DNA from: Deinococcus aetherius
GTDB lineage: Bacteria > Deinococcota > Deinococci > Deinococcales > Deinococcaceae
Reading direction: 5' to 3'
DNA length: 64,000 nucleotides
NCBI RefSeq assembly: GCF_025997855.1
Contig: NZ_AP026560.1
Coordinates: 2,937,501-3,001,500, forward strand
The notes below the pieces were generated by a model. It searched no databases and was not told where the DNA came from. It was given only the letters and a program-made list of their open reading frames with translations. Each line of letters begins with the position of its first letter. Within the stretch, counting starts at the first letter, position 1. This document shows, in pieces, positions 53,339-62,493 of the stretch. Both the position numbers and the translations under genes were made by a program.

Positions 53339-53445
53339 GGACCCGGCCGAGAAGTCCAGCAGCGTCCCTCAAGGACAGGCTGGGCACTGTCTTTTTGCCC
53401 CTTTGACACTTGATGTGCAGCAGGAAACCCTCGTTACAGGCGGGC

Positions 53446-53520
53446 GCTTTTTCTCCCCCCTCGCGGGGGACTCCGAGAGCCGCTTGTGGAGGGCCGGGGA
53501 GGGGGTGACGAGCGCAGACC
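53446..53520 (+). repeat. GC-rich hairpin repeat
   Basis: CTTTTTCTCCCCCC, a hairpin CCCCC/GGGGG, then GAGAGCCGCTTGTGGAGGG and GGGGGTGACG. Same plan as the element at 4361-4420. The gene-free stretch 53339-53740 also contains an A-rich segment near 53535 and nothing else recognised. Confidence 0.4.
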
Positions 53521-53741
53521 GTCCCCGTGCTGGACAAGAAAAACAACCCCAATCCAATCCGTGATTTGCATCAGGCGCTTGTGGGAGAGGTTGGGACTGG
53601 TCCAGCGCCGCACAAGGGAGGGAATGCTAGCGCCCTCCCGACGCGCACCACTTCCCCGGTCCCCACCCCGGAGAGTGAGGAACCCACCCGAAATGGAAGC
53701 GCTACCGTTTCTCACGTCAAGATACCGGGCCTCAGGGGCGG

Positions 53742-53747
53742 TATACT
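53742..53747 (+). promoter_or_regulatory. -10 box of the yqeK operon
   Basis: TATACT, 6 nt before the ATG at 53754, which opens a 10-codon mini-ORF rather than yqeK itself. Confidence 0.55.
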
Positions 53748-53753
53748 TCACAC

Positions 53754-53786
53754 ATGGTGTGGCGCGGCACTCCAGTAGCCATATGA
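53754..53786 (+). CDS. Candidate leaderless 10-residue upstream ORF of yqeK
   Basis: The frame reads MVWRGTPVAI and stops at TGA 53784-53786, overlapping the yqeK ATG at 53783 as ATGA. With TATACT exactly 6 nt upstream, the mRNA would begin on this ATG, so a ribosome loading leaderlessly would translate the peptide and restart at yqeK. No ribosome-binding site precedes the yqeK ATG, which supports this coupling. Alternative: translation of yqeK from GTG 53759 directly. Confidence 0.45.
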   Translation: MVWRGTPVAI

Positions 53787-54469
53787 TTGCTCAACTCCTC
53801 GACCTTCAGCACCCGCTGGCCGAACTGGCCGGGTGGGACGAGCGGGTGCGGCTGATGGTGCGGCCCCGCCGGTACGAACATGTGCTGCGGGTGGCCGAAC
53901 TCGCCTGCCGGATTGCGTGCGCCAACGGGCTCGACGAGGCGCGGGCGTACGCGGCGGGTCTGCTGCACGACATCGCCCGCGACCTCCCGGACGCCGAACT
54001 GCTGCGCCTGGCACCCCCCGAGTGCACCATCGACGCGGCGCACCCGCTCGCGCTGCACGGGCGGGCGGCCCGCACCCTGCTCGAACGCTGGGGCTACCGC
54101 GACCCCGTGGTGCTGGAGGCGGTCGAGGACCACACGACCGGCCCGCGCGGCGGCAACCCGGTCGCCGACTGCGTGTACATCGCCGACGTGTCCGAGCCCG
54201 GGCGCGGGGTGAACGACCATATCCGCGAGCTCGCCCTGCACGACCTGGCTGCGGCGCTGAATAACGCCATCGTCTCCAAGGTCACGTACCTCCAGGGGCG
54301 CGGGATCACGGTACACCCCCGCACCCTGCGCGCCTACCACGCGTTGCCGTGCGTGCGGGAGGCGCTGGCCGGGGGGCAGGAGCCGCCCGCGTGCCCCGTG
54401 CCGGGTGAGCCGGGCGGGCAGGTTGTCCGGCCCACGCGTCGGCGCCGGGGCACCCCCTCCCACGCATGA
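53783..54469 (+). CDS. yqeK: HD-domain Ap4A hydrolase (YqeK family)
   Basis: A 228-residue HD-superfamily protein. Metal ligands are in 'RYEHVLRVAELACR', 'AGLLHDIARDLPD', 'HPLALHGRAA' and 'ADCVYIADVSEPGRGVNDHI'. YqeK enzymes split diadenosine tetraphosphate into two ADP, and the gene is commonly found beside rsfS, as here. The start at 53783 is taken because it overlaps the stop of a leaderless mini-ORF; an in-frame GTG at 53759 is possible. The basic C-terminal tail ('VVRPTRRRRGTPS') runs into the LCP gene (ATGA overlap). Confidence 0.88.
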   Translation: MIAQLLDLQHPLAELAGWDERVRLMVRPRRYEHVLRVAELACRIACANGLDEARAYAAGLLHDIARDLPDAELLRLAPPECTIDAAHPLALHGRAARTLLERWGYRDPVVLEAVEDHTTGPRGGNPVADCVYIADVSEPGRGVNDHIRELALHDLAAALNNAIVSKVTYLQGRGITVHPRTLRAYHALPCVREALAGGQEPPACPVPGEPGGQVVRPTRRRRGTPSHA

Positions 54470-55751
54470 CGGCCTCCCCGCCCACCCGCCGCCTCTCCCG
54501 GCTGCGTGCCCTGCAGATCGGGGGGCTGAGCCTCGCCGCCCTCTCGCTGGGAGGCTTCGCCGTGCTGGGCACGCCGGGCCCGGCCCCGCTGCGGGCCGCC
54601 CGGGTGGACGGGAGCGTGCCGCACTTCACGCTCCTCCTCGCCGGGCGGGACATCGTGTACTGCTACTACCGCACGCCCTGCAAGAATCAGGACCAGCGCA
54701 CCGGACTCGTCCAGCCTCCCAACACCGACACGCTGATGCTCGTGAAGGTGGACGGTACTCAGGTCAGCGTGCTCAACATCCCGCGCGACACGAACGTCGG
54801 GGAGTTCGACCCGCAGGAATCGGTCGCCGCGCAGAAGGTCAACAGCCGCTACTGGTCGGGGGGTCCGGTGGCCCTCACCCGGGCGGTGGAGACAATCACG
54901 GGCGAGCGGGTGGACGCCTACGTGGTCGTGCGCACCGACTACGTGGCGCGGGTGATCGACGCGCTCGGCGGGCTCGACGTGACCGTGCCGGGGGGCGGGA
55001 TCGAGTGGGTCGACCGGGCAGCGGGGGTGGACCTGAGGCTCCCGGCAGGGCCGCACCACCTGAACGGGGAACAGGCCGTGCTGTTCCTGCGGGTGCGCAA
55101 GGGCTTCGGGGACGACTACGGGCGCATCGACCACCAGAAGCAGGCGCTGACCCAGCTCGCCGCGCGGCTCAAATCCCCGCAGGGGCTGGCGGCGCTGCCC
55201 ACCATCCTGGGCGGCATCGGAAACGGGGTGGAGACGAACGTCGATCCGGGGCTCCTGACCACCCTGCTGCCCCACCTGCCGAACCTCAAGCTCGCCTTCG
55301 CCACCCTGCCTACCCGGGCGATTCCGGGCACCTTCAACCTCGCGCCGGACCGGGAGGCGCTCGCGCGGGTGTGGGGTCGGCAGGCTGGAGCCTCCGCGCC
55401 CCCGGCCGCGCCGGACGTCATGGTGCGCGTGGTAGACGCGAGCGGCGCGAACCTCGGCGTGGGCCTGGAGCGGGCGCTGCGGGCGCTGGGGTACACTCGC
55501 GTGACGGTGGAGGCCGCGCCCGCCAGCCGCGAGGCGAGCCAGATCTTCACGGGGCAGAGCGTGGAGGCCGCGAACGAACTCGCGGGCGCGCTGGGGCTTC
55601 CCCGCCTCCAGGGTGAACGCTTCCCGGTTTCGGCGAACGAGGTCGGTATCCTGCTGGGGGCGGACGCCCGCGTCAGCCTCGCCGCCCTCGCCGACCTCGG
55701 CCGGGGCGGGCAGAGGCCCCTTCTGAGCCACGTCCCCCAGACGGAGAACCC

Positions 55752-55755
<4 letters not shown>
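54466..55755 (+). CDS. LytR-CpsA-Psr (LCP) family protein
   Basis: A 429-residue exported enzyme with a single N-terminal anchor ('ALQIGGLSLAALSLGGFAVL'). The LCP domain shows 'NTDTLMLVKVDGTQVSVLN', 'IPRDTNV', 'AYVVVRTDYVARVIDALGGL' and 'YGRIDHQKQALTQLAARLK', with the Arg/Asp residues that hold the polyprenyl pyrophosphate. The C-terminus has a LytR_C-like domain ('MVRVVDASGANLGVGLERAL'). LCP enzymes attach glycopolymers to the cell wall. Overlaps both neighbours (ATGA), so yqeK, this gene and rsfS form one translational unit. Confidence 0.92.
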
Positions 55756-56141
<386 letters not shown>

Positions 56142-56144
56142 AGG

Positions 56145-56226
56145 GAGAGCAGTCAGCTTTCAGCCGTCAGCGGTCAGCCACAAAAGGCTTTTGCTGACAG
56201 CTGAGAGCTGATCGCTGACCGCTCTC
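56145..56226. repeat. Heptad TCAGC imperfect palindrome
   Basis: A 34-nt arm (56145-56178) faces its imperfect complement (56193-56226) across a 14-nt loop that itself holds the perfect CAAAAG-G-CTTTTG. In the left arm TCAGC starts at 56153, 56160, 56167 and 56174. In the right arm GCTGA starts at 56193, 56200, 56207 and 56214. All steps are exactly 7 nt, the arm ends are GAGAGC/GCTCTC, and only the 1-2 nt spacers differ. It may end the rsfS transcript. Confidence 0.75.
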
Positions 56227-56264
56227 CTGACATCCGCCTGACCTTGCGCCCCACAATGAGGGCA

Positions 56265-56954
56265 ATGAGCCATGTGGTCGTGATCGAGGATGAGGGCACC
56301 GTGCGGGAGGTGGTGCGCTTTCACCTGGAACGCGCCGGGCTGCGGGTGAGCGCCTTTGACACGGTGCGCGCGGCGGAGGAGGCCCTGGCAGCGGCGGACG
56401 CGCTCGTCCTCGACTGGATGCTGCCGGGCGAGAGCGGTCTGGGACTCTTGCGGCGCCTGCGTGCCGATCCCGGGCGGCGGCGCCTCCCCGTGCTGATGCT
56501 CACCGCCCGGGCGGCGGAGGCGGAGCGGGTGGAGGGGCTGGAGTCGGGGGCGGACGACTACCTCACCAAGCCCTTCAGCGCCGCCGAACTCGTGGCGAGG
56601 GTGCGGGCCCTCCTGAGACGCGCCCTGCCCGAGACGCCCCAGCTTCTGAGCAACGGGCCGCTCAGCCTGGACCTGGGGGCCGCCGCCGCGCGGCTGGGGG
56701 ACACGCGGCTCCACCTCACCCGCCGCGAGTTCGACCTGCTCGCCTTCCTCACCCAGAACACGGGCCGGGTGTACTCGCGCACCGAACTGCTCGACCGGGT
56801 GTGGGGGGCCGACTTCCTGGGGGGTGAGCGCACGGTAGACCAGCACGTCACCCAATTGCGTGCGCACCTGGCAGACGACCCCGCGCGGCCCCGCTTCGTG
56901 GAGACCGTGCGGGGCAAGGGCTACCGGATGCGGCCCTGGGCGGAAGGATCATGA
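56265..56954 (+). CDS. OmpR/PhoB-family response regulator
   Basis: A 229-residue two-domain regulator. The receiver has acidic residues in 'VVVIEDEGTVREVV', the phosphoacceptor Asp in 'ALVLDWMLPGESGL', Thr in 'LMLTARAAE' and Lys in 'DDYLTKPFSAAEL'. The winged-helix domain has 'LHLTRREFDLLAFLTQN', 'LLDRVWGADF' and 'VDQHVTQLRAHLADD'. It overlaps its kinase by ATGA. phoU lies 3 kb downstream, so a phosphate-sensing (PhoB-like) role is possible but unproven. The start at 56265 has GAGGG just upstream and CACAAT 7 nt away. Confidence 0.9.
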   Translation: MSHVVVIEDEGTVREVVRFHLERAGLRVSAFDTVRAAEEALAAADALVLDWMLPGESGLGLLRRLRADPGRRRLPVLMLTARAAEAERVEGLESGADDYLTKPFSAAELVARVRALLRRALPETPQLLSNGPLSLDLGAAAARLGDTRLHLTRREFDLLAFLTQNTGRVYSRTELLDRVWGADFLGGERTVDQHVTQLRAHLADDPARPRFVETVRGKGYRMRPWAEGS

Positions 56955-57931
56955 CCGCCGGGCCCGCTCCCCGGCTGGGAGCCTGGATGGACGCCCTGCC
57001 CCAGGCCGTGCTGCTCTTTCGTCCCACTGACACGGCCCCGCGCACCGCGACGGTGACCTGGGTGAACGCCGCTGCCGCCCGGTTGTGGGGTGTCGCGCCG
57101 GAACGCGCGGCGGGCCGCCCGCTGCTGGAGGTCGTGCGCCGTCACACCCTGGAGGCGCTGGCCGAGCGCGGCGGCGAACTCGAACTGGAGGCGAGCGGAC
57201 GCACCCTGCGCTGCACCGCCGTGCGCCCGGGGGAGGACGGGGAGGGCGCCTTGATCGTCGAGGACGTGACCGAGCTGCGCCGCCGGGAGGCCGAGCTGCG
57301 CGAGGCGACCGCCGTGCTCTCCCACGAGTTCCGAACCCCGGTCGCTGGGCTGAAGGGGGTGCTGGAGGCCCTGGAGTACGACATGCCCCCCGAACTCGCG
57401 CGGAATTTCGTGCGGCAGGGCCTCCAGGAAGTCGAGCGCCTCGCCCGCCTCGTCGAAGACCTGGCGGTCGGCTTCCGCCCCACCCGCGCCCGCACCCTGC
57501 CGCTCGCCGACGCCTTCGCCCGCGCCGAACGCCTGCTCGCTCCCGAGTTGAGCGCGCGGGGAGCGCGGCTCACCTTCGGCGAGAGCCATCTCGTGCGCGC
57601 CGACCCCGACAAGCTGCTTCAGGTGCTTCTCAACCTGATCGAAAATGCCCTGAGGTACGGCCCGCCGGAGAACCCCATCGAGGTGCAGACGGCGCGGCGC
57701 GACTCCTGGGTAGAGGTCGCCGTGCTCGACCACGGCCCCCCCCTGGAGGACACCGAGGCCCTCTTCCGCGCGCACACGCGGGGCAGGCACGCCACCGGGC
57801 AGGGGAGCGGCATGGGCCTGTACATCGTCCGCAGCATCGTCCACGGTTGGGGCGGGCAGGCGTGGGTCGAACGCCGGGGCGGGCACAACGCCTTCTGCTT
57901 CACGCTGCCGGGGGTGGCGGGACTGGGGTAA
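56951..57931 (+). CDS. Sensor histidine kinase (PhoR-like, soluble)
   Basis: A 326-residue kinase without membrane helices. Residues ~10-110 are a PAS-like sensor ('QAVLLFRPTDTAPRTATV', 'AARLWGVAPERAAGRPLLEV'). The HisKA H-box is 'VLSHEFRTPVAGLKGVLEAL'. The ATPase domain has the N-box 'LLQVLLNLIENALRYG', a reduced D-box 'VAVLDHGPPLEDTEALF' and the G2 loop 'GQGSGMGLYIVRSIV'. It phosphorylates the overlapping regulator gene's product in response to a cytoplasmic cue. A strong terminator follows. Confidence 0.9.
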   Translation: MTAGPAPRLGAWMDALPQAVLLFRPTDTAPRTATVTWVNAAAARLWGVAPERAAGRPLLEVVRRHTLEALAERGGELELEASGRTLRCTAVRPGEDGEGALIVEDVTELRRREAELREATAVLSHEFRTPVAGLKGVLEALEYDMPPELARNFVRQGLQEVERLARLVEDLAVGFRPTRARTLPLADAFARAERLLAPELSARGARLTFGESHLVRADPDKLLQVLLNLIENALRYGPPENPIEVQTARRDSWVEVAVLDHGPPLEDTEALFRAHTRGRHATGQGSGMGLYIVRSIVHGWGGQAWVERRGGHNAFCFTLPGVAGLG

Positions 57932-57939
57932 CCGGGCGC

Positions 57940-57990
57940 AAAGGAGGAAGGGGGAGCGTTCACGGCTCCCCCTCCTCCCTTTGTCTTTCT
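57940..57990. terminator. Strong terminator between converging genes
   Basis: GGAGGAAGGGGGAGC pairs with GCTCCCCCTCCTCC (one unpaired A) around a 7-nt loop and is followed by TTTGTCTTTCT on the plus strand. Confidence 0.8.
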
Positions 57991-57998
57991 GTCTCGCC

Positions 57999-58649
57999 TT
58001 AGCGGCGCGGTCCTTCCGTCGGTCCACCCAGCCGGACCTCGGTGGTGCGCTGCTGACCACCCCGTCCCGCCAGCCCCGCGAGGCCGATCAGGCCGAGCAG
58101 GCCCCAGGGGAAGCCACGGTTGTTGTTCGTGGTGGTCGTGGTCGTGGTGGTGTCGGTCGTCCCCGTCGTCGCGGCATCGGTCGCCGTGGCGTCCGTGGTG
58201 CCGGCGCCCGTGGTCGTCGTGTCCGTCGTGGTCGTGTCCGTGCCGGTGGTGTCGGTGCCCGTGGTATCGGTCCCCGTGGTGTCCGTGCCCTGAACTTCGT
58301 TCCCGGCGGCGCCGTCACTCTCTGTTTCGGTGGTAATGTTGTCGTTCTGGACGCCGGTGGCCGCATCGGTCGCGGTGTCAGCAGCGCCCGTCGCCGCGTC
58401 GGTGGCTGCGTCAGCCGCTCCGGTGGCGGCGTCCGTGGCCGCGTCGGCCGCTCCAGTAGCGGCGTCGGTCGCTGTGTCAGCCGCTCCGGTGGCGGCGTCC
58501 GTGGCCGTATCGGTGGCTGTAGTCGCGGCGTCGGTAGCTGTATCGGTGGCCGTGGTCGCGGTGTCGGTGGCGTCCGTCTGGGCCGTCGCCATCACCGGAG
58601 CGGAGACGAGGGCCAGGGCGAGCATGAGGTTACGCATGTTGTGGGTCAT
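57999..58649 (-). CDS. Secreted Thr/Ala/Asp 11-residue repeat protein with WGxxGxxG end
   Basis: A 216-residue exported low-complexity protein. A signal peptide ('MRNLMLALALVSAPVMATA') is followed by ~4.5 copies of an 11-residue unit, TDAATGAAD(T/A)A (residues ~25-100, 33-bp DNA repeats), an acidic spacer, then five-residue GTDTT repeats and a Thr-run with Asn-Asn-Asn. The C-terminus 'GFPWGLLGLIGLAGLAG' fits the WGxxGxxG family, a likely membrane or envelope-sorting end, and is followed by a basic tail. GGAGG lies 6 nt before the ATG. The function is unknown; the 11-mers recall LEA-3 or type I antifreeze repeats in period only. Confidence 0.8.
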   Translation of the reverse strand: MTHNMRNLMLALALVSAPVMATAQTDATDTATTATDTATDAATTATDTATDAATGAADTATDAATGAADAATDAATGAADAATDAATGAADTATDAATGVQNDNITTETESDGAAGNEVQGTDTTGTDTTGTDTTGTDTTTTDTTTTGAGTTDATATDAATTGTTDTTTTTTTTNNNRGFPWGLLGLIGLAGLAGRGGQQRTTEVRLGGPTEGPRR

Positions 58650-58713
58650 TGAATCCTCCGGCGTGGCTGGGAGAAGAAGATGCCGTGTGAGTCCAGGCGG
58701 CCTGAGGCCTGGC

Positions 58714-59643
58714 TTAGCTGCGGTTGTTCCGCAGGTCGTCCTCGTCGCCCGTGACCCTCACGTCGCCCGTCTGGTTGACCTCCAGCACCTCGCGGCCCAC
58801 GGTGTCGGTGACCGTCTGCTGCTCGGTCACGACGCGCTTGCCGACCTCGACCTCCTCGGCCACGAAGGCCTGCTTGCTCACCTCGGCGCGCTCGGCTTCC
58901 AGGTCCACCCGGACCGTCTCGCTGCCGCTCGACGAGAGCACGTCGCCCTGCACGGGCTGCGGGTTGCTGACGGGGTGGCGCTCGATGATGACCTCTTCGC
59001 GCTGTACCGGCACGCTCACGGTCTCCTGGTGGGTCTCCACCCGCTTGCCGATCTGCACGCTGCCTGCGCGGTACTTCTCCTTGTTGACCGACAGGCGCTC
59101 TTCGAGGAGCTGAAGACGCTCGGGGGTCCTGAACATCCGCTCCCGGGCCTCGCGGTCGTAGGAGGCACTCGCGGTTCCCGTGCTCATCGCGCCCGTGGCC
59201 GCCGTGCTCATCGCCGCGTCGCCCATCGTGGAGCCGGACATGGTGGTCGTCGTGGAGGTCGTGGACGTTCCCATCGCCGTGTTCGCGCCACGCAGCACCC
59301 GCTCGTCACTCTCCTCAAGGTCGAAGGTGTATTCCTCGTTCTCGTCGTACCGGTGAAGCGAGGAGAGCTGGCCCTCATTCATGCTGTCGAAGTAGACACC
59401 GTCGTTCTCGATCCGCGCGTAGCCGATGGGAACGATCAGCGCCCCGTTCAGGCTGCCGTTGTCGTCGTCCACGAGCAGGTAACGGATCTTGCCGTAGTCG
59501 TCGTCGACGAGCACGTCGCGGACCGTGCCGATCTGACGGCTCCCCGCGTAGGCGGTCGCGCCGACCGGGTTGTACATTCCCGCGTCCTGGAAGTCCTCGC
59601 GGTAGCTGTTGGAGATGTCGGACAGTCGATGAAGGTGTGGCAT
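58714..59643 (-). CDS. PRC-barrel and DUF2382 (YsnF-like) stress protein
   Basis: A 309-residue soluble protein. Residues ~20-95 form a PRC-barrel ('GATAYAGSRQIGTVRDVLVD', 'YGKIRYLLVDDDNGSLNGAL'). A Thr/Ser/Met-rich linker follows. Residues ~165-290 form a DUF2382 domain with paired 'LSVNKEKYRAGSVQIGKRVE', 'VSVPVQREEVIIERHPV' and 'AFVAEEVEVGKRVVTEQQTV' strands. These domains are linked to general stress tolerance (YsnF in Bacillus). AAGGAG precedes the ATG. An 8-bp inverted repeat lies in the upstream region. Confidence 0.9.
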   Translation of the reverse strand: MPHLHRLSDISNSYREDFQDAGMYNPVGATAYAGSRQIGTVRDVLVDDDYGKIRYLLVDDDNGSLNGALIVPIGYARIENDGVYFDSMNEGQLSSLHRYDENEEYTFDLEESDERVLRGANTAMGTSTTSTTTTMSGSTMGDAAMSTAATGAMSTGTASASYDREARERMFRTPERLQLLEERLSVNKEKYRAGSVQIGKRVETHQETVSVPVQREEVIIERHPVSNPQPVQGDVLSSSGSETVRVDLEAERAEVSKQAFVAEEVEVGKRVVTEQQTVTDTVGREVLEVNQTGDVRVTGDEDDLRNNRS

Positions 59644-59668
59644 GTTCTTCGCTCCTTGTGGGGTGTGA

Positions 59669-59724
59669 CTTAACTTCGGGGCCATTGTGCGAAATGCAAC
59701 TTCGCCTTGTCTGAGAAAGTTAAG
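59669..59724. promoter_or_regulatory. Inverted repeat CTTAACTT...AAGTTAAG
   Basis: CTTAACTT (59669-59676) and AAGTTAAG (59717-59724) are perfect complements on either side of a 40-nt AT-richer stretch upstream of the PRC-barrel gene. It could be two binding sites for a regulator of that gene. The direct repeat ATTGAGAGG occurs twice (59790, 59809) further toward phoU. Confidence 0.35.
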
Positions 59725-59942
59725 GTGTGGAGTCGAAAATAACGCTCTCTGAAGCCGAGAAAAACGTGCGGTTAAAGATGAGCACCCTTATTGAGAGGGA
59801 GATGCCTGATTGAGAGGAAGGCTTCCATGAAAATCGCAGGCTGCGCCCCATCCCACGCTCAGGTGAGGGCTCGTCCGGAGCCATCACAGTTCCATGACCT
59901 GTCTGCCCCGCCCGGGGTGCTACGTTCCTGGGAGGAGTTCTC

Positions 59943-60602
<660 letters not shown>

Positions 60603-60639
60603 AGGGCTGTCGTGAAGAGGTTCTCTTCCTGGCGCTGCC

Positions 60640-61050
60640 CTACACGTTCTCCAGAACGGCTTTCACCTGAGCGTCGTATTGCCCGGCCTCGAAGACGAAT
60701 GGGCCGAAGCCGTCGTAGGACCACCTGCCTCGACGGTGCGGCTGCTCGAAGTCGCTCCAGGTGACATGATCGCCTTCACGGGTCACGCGAGCCTGGAGGG
60801 GCCAGCAGCCCCCTGTGCCGCACTCGCAGACCAGCAGGCTCACCCGGTCCTGTGTCGGGTCAAACCAATCACGTAAGTCGTCCTGCGCGTTCCACTCCCT
60901 CACACCGGAATAACTTCCCGCCAGCTTCGGCTCGGGTGTGTGCAGGGCTTCCCAGGCTCGTGCCCGTTCGATGAGGTTCACCCCGTCCACGAGGACTTCA
61001 ACCTCTCGACCTTCACCGGCACTGTTGGGAATCCAACGTAAGGTCAACAC
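60640..61050 (-). CDS. Hypothetical protein
   Basis: A 136-residue soluble protein of unknown family. It has a beta-rich start ('VLTLRWIPNSAGEGREVEVL'), a Cys cluster 'LLVCECGTGGCWPLQARV', and 'RRGRWSYDGFGPFVFEAGQY' near the end. The Cys-x-Cys-x4-Cys pattern could bind metal. The GTG at 61050 has GGGGAGG 10 nt upstream; GTG at 61062 is an alternative. Divergent from the GH1 gene, separated by 42 nt. Confidence 0.7.
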   Translation of the reverse strand: MLTLRWIPNSAGEGREVEVLVDGVNLIERARAWEALHTPEPKLAGSYSGVREWNAQDDLRDWFDPTQDRVSLLVCECGTGGCWPLQARVTREGDHVTWSDFEQPHRRGRWSYDGFGPFVFEAGQYDAQVKAVLENV

Positions 61051-61080
61051 GTTCGGCGTCACCTCCCCATTCTCCCCCGT

Positions 61081-61086
61081 CACAAT
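61081..61086 (+). promoter_or_regulatory. -10-like box of the GH1 gene
   Basis: CACAAT, 6 nt before the ATG at 61093. The same hexamer is the -10 of the sugar ABC operon. Confidence 0.4.
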
Positions 61087-61092
61087 GCCCCC

Positions 61093-62433
61093 ATGACCAA
61101 TCTCCCGGCGGATTTCCTGTGGGGTGCGGCGACCGCCGCCTACCAGATCGAGGGGGCGGTGCGCGAGGGCGGGCGTGGCGCGAGCATCTGGGACACCTTC
61201 TCGCACACCTGGGGACACGTGAAGGGCGGGGACACGGGCGATGTGGCCTGCGACCACTACCACCGCTCCCGCGAGGACGTGGCGCTGATGCGTGCGCTGG
61301 GCCTGGACGCCTACCGCTTCAGCATCGCGTGGCCGCGCATCCAGCCCGAGGGACGCGGGCGGGCGAACGAGGCGGGCCTGGCCTTCTACGACCGACTGGT
61401 GGACGAGCTGCTGGGGGCAGGCATCCAGCCCTGGGCCACCCTCTTCCACTGGGACCTGCCGCAGGCGCTGGAGGACGCGGGCGGGTGGATGAACCGCGAC
61501 ACCGCGCACCGCTTCGAGGAGTACGCCTTCATAGTCGGGGAGCGCCTCGCCGACCGGGTGATCGGCTTCATGACCCTGAACGAGCCCGTGATCGTGTTCC
61601 TGCTCGGGCACATCTTCGGGAACCACGCGCCGGGGAAGCGACTGGGGCTGGCCGGGTTCCCGGTGGCGCACCACCAACTCCTCGGGCACGGGCTGGCGGC
61701 GCGGGCGCTGCGGGAGGCGGGGGCCCGGAGGATCAGCCTCGCCAACAACTACGCCCCCGCCTGGCCCGCGAGCGACCGGGAGGCGGACGAGCGGGCGGCG
61801 GCACGGATGGACGCCTGGCACAACTGGCTCTTCACCGATCCCCTGCTGAAGGGCGAATATCCCGCCGCCGTCACCGAACTGCTCTCCGAGCGCGTGCCGG
61901 GGGCGCTGGAGGTGGTGCAGCCCGGCGACCTAGGCATCATCGCCGCCCCCCTCGACTTCCTGGGGGTGAACTACTACCAGCCCGATTGGGTGCGCGCCGA
62001 CCGCTTCTCCCCGTTCGGGGGCCACGGGGGGAGCGTGCCGGGCCGTGAGAAGACGGGCTTCGGCTGGTCTGTCGTGCCCGAGGGGTTGACGCAGACGCTG
62101 ACGGGCCTCAAAGAGCGGTACGGGGACGCTTGCCCGCCGCTGTACGTCACGGAGAGCGGGTGTTCCTACCCCGACCGGGTGGACGAGACGGGGCGGGTGC
62201 GCGACGAGGCCCGCATCCGCTACCACGAGGCGCACCTGGAGGCCGTGTGGGAGGCGATGAACCAGGGGGCGGACGTGCGCGGCTACTTTGCGTGGAGCCT
62301 GCTCGACAACTTCGAGTGGGCGGAGGGCTACAGCCAGCGCTTCGGCCTCGTCCACGTCGATTTCGAGACGCTGACCCGGACGCCGAAGGACAGCTACTTC
62401 TGGCTTCAGGAGTACCTGCGGGGGCGGGGATAA
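61093..62433 (+). CDS. GH1 beta-glucosidase
   Basis: A 446-residue glycoside hydrolase family 1 enzyme, cytoplasmic. It begins 'LPADFLWGAATAAYQIEGAV'. The acid/base Glu is in 'FMTLNEPVIVFLLG', the nucleophile Glu is in 'LYVTESGCSYPD', and the C-terminal 'GYFAWSLLDNFEWAEGYSQR' shapes the sugar site. It releases terminal beta-linked glucose or galactose from disaccharides. It is not joined to the ABC sugar operon 45 kb away. CACAAT lies 6 nt before the ATG. Confidence 0.94.
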   Translation: MTNLPADFLWGAATAAYQIEGAVREGGRGASIWDTFSHTWGHVKGGDTGDVACDHYHRSREDVALMRALGLDAYRFSIAWPRIQPEGRGRANEAGLAFYDRLVDELLGAGIQPWATLFHWDLPQALEDAGGWMNRDTAHRFEEYAFIVGERLADRVIGFMTLNEPVIVFLLGHIFGNHAPGKRLGLAGFPVAHHQLLGHGLAARALREAGARRISLANNYAPAWPASDREADERAAARMDAWHNWLFTDPLLKGEYPAAVTELLSERVPGALEVVQPGDLGIIAAPLDFLGVNYYQPDWVRADRFSPFGGHGGSVPGREKTGFGWSVVPEGLTQTLTGLKERYGDACPPLYVTESGCSYPDRVDETGRVRDEARIRYHEAHLEAVWEAMNQGADVRGYFAWSLLDNFEWAEGYSQRFGLVHVDFETLTRTPKDSYFWLQEYLRGRG

Positions 62434-62478
62434 GGGGCTCGGGGCGTGTGGGCCAATGGACTTGCGTGGAAATGGCTT

Positions 62479-62484
62479 TAAACT
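62479..62484 (+). promoter_or_regulatory. -10-like box of the tRNA-like gene
   Basis: TAAACT, 9 nt before the predicted 5' end of the tRNA-like RNA at 62494. No clear -35. Confidence 0.4.
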
Positions 62485-62493
62485 TGGAGCAGA

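Noticed and set aside
58330..58580. Tandem 33-bp repeats as a CRISPR array
   Set aside because: Units are contiguous without spacers and lie inside a protein-coding 11-residue repeat. No CRISPR array was seen anywhere in the window.
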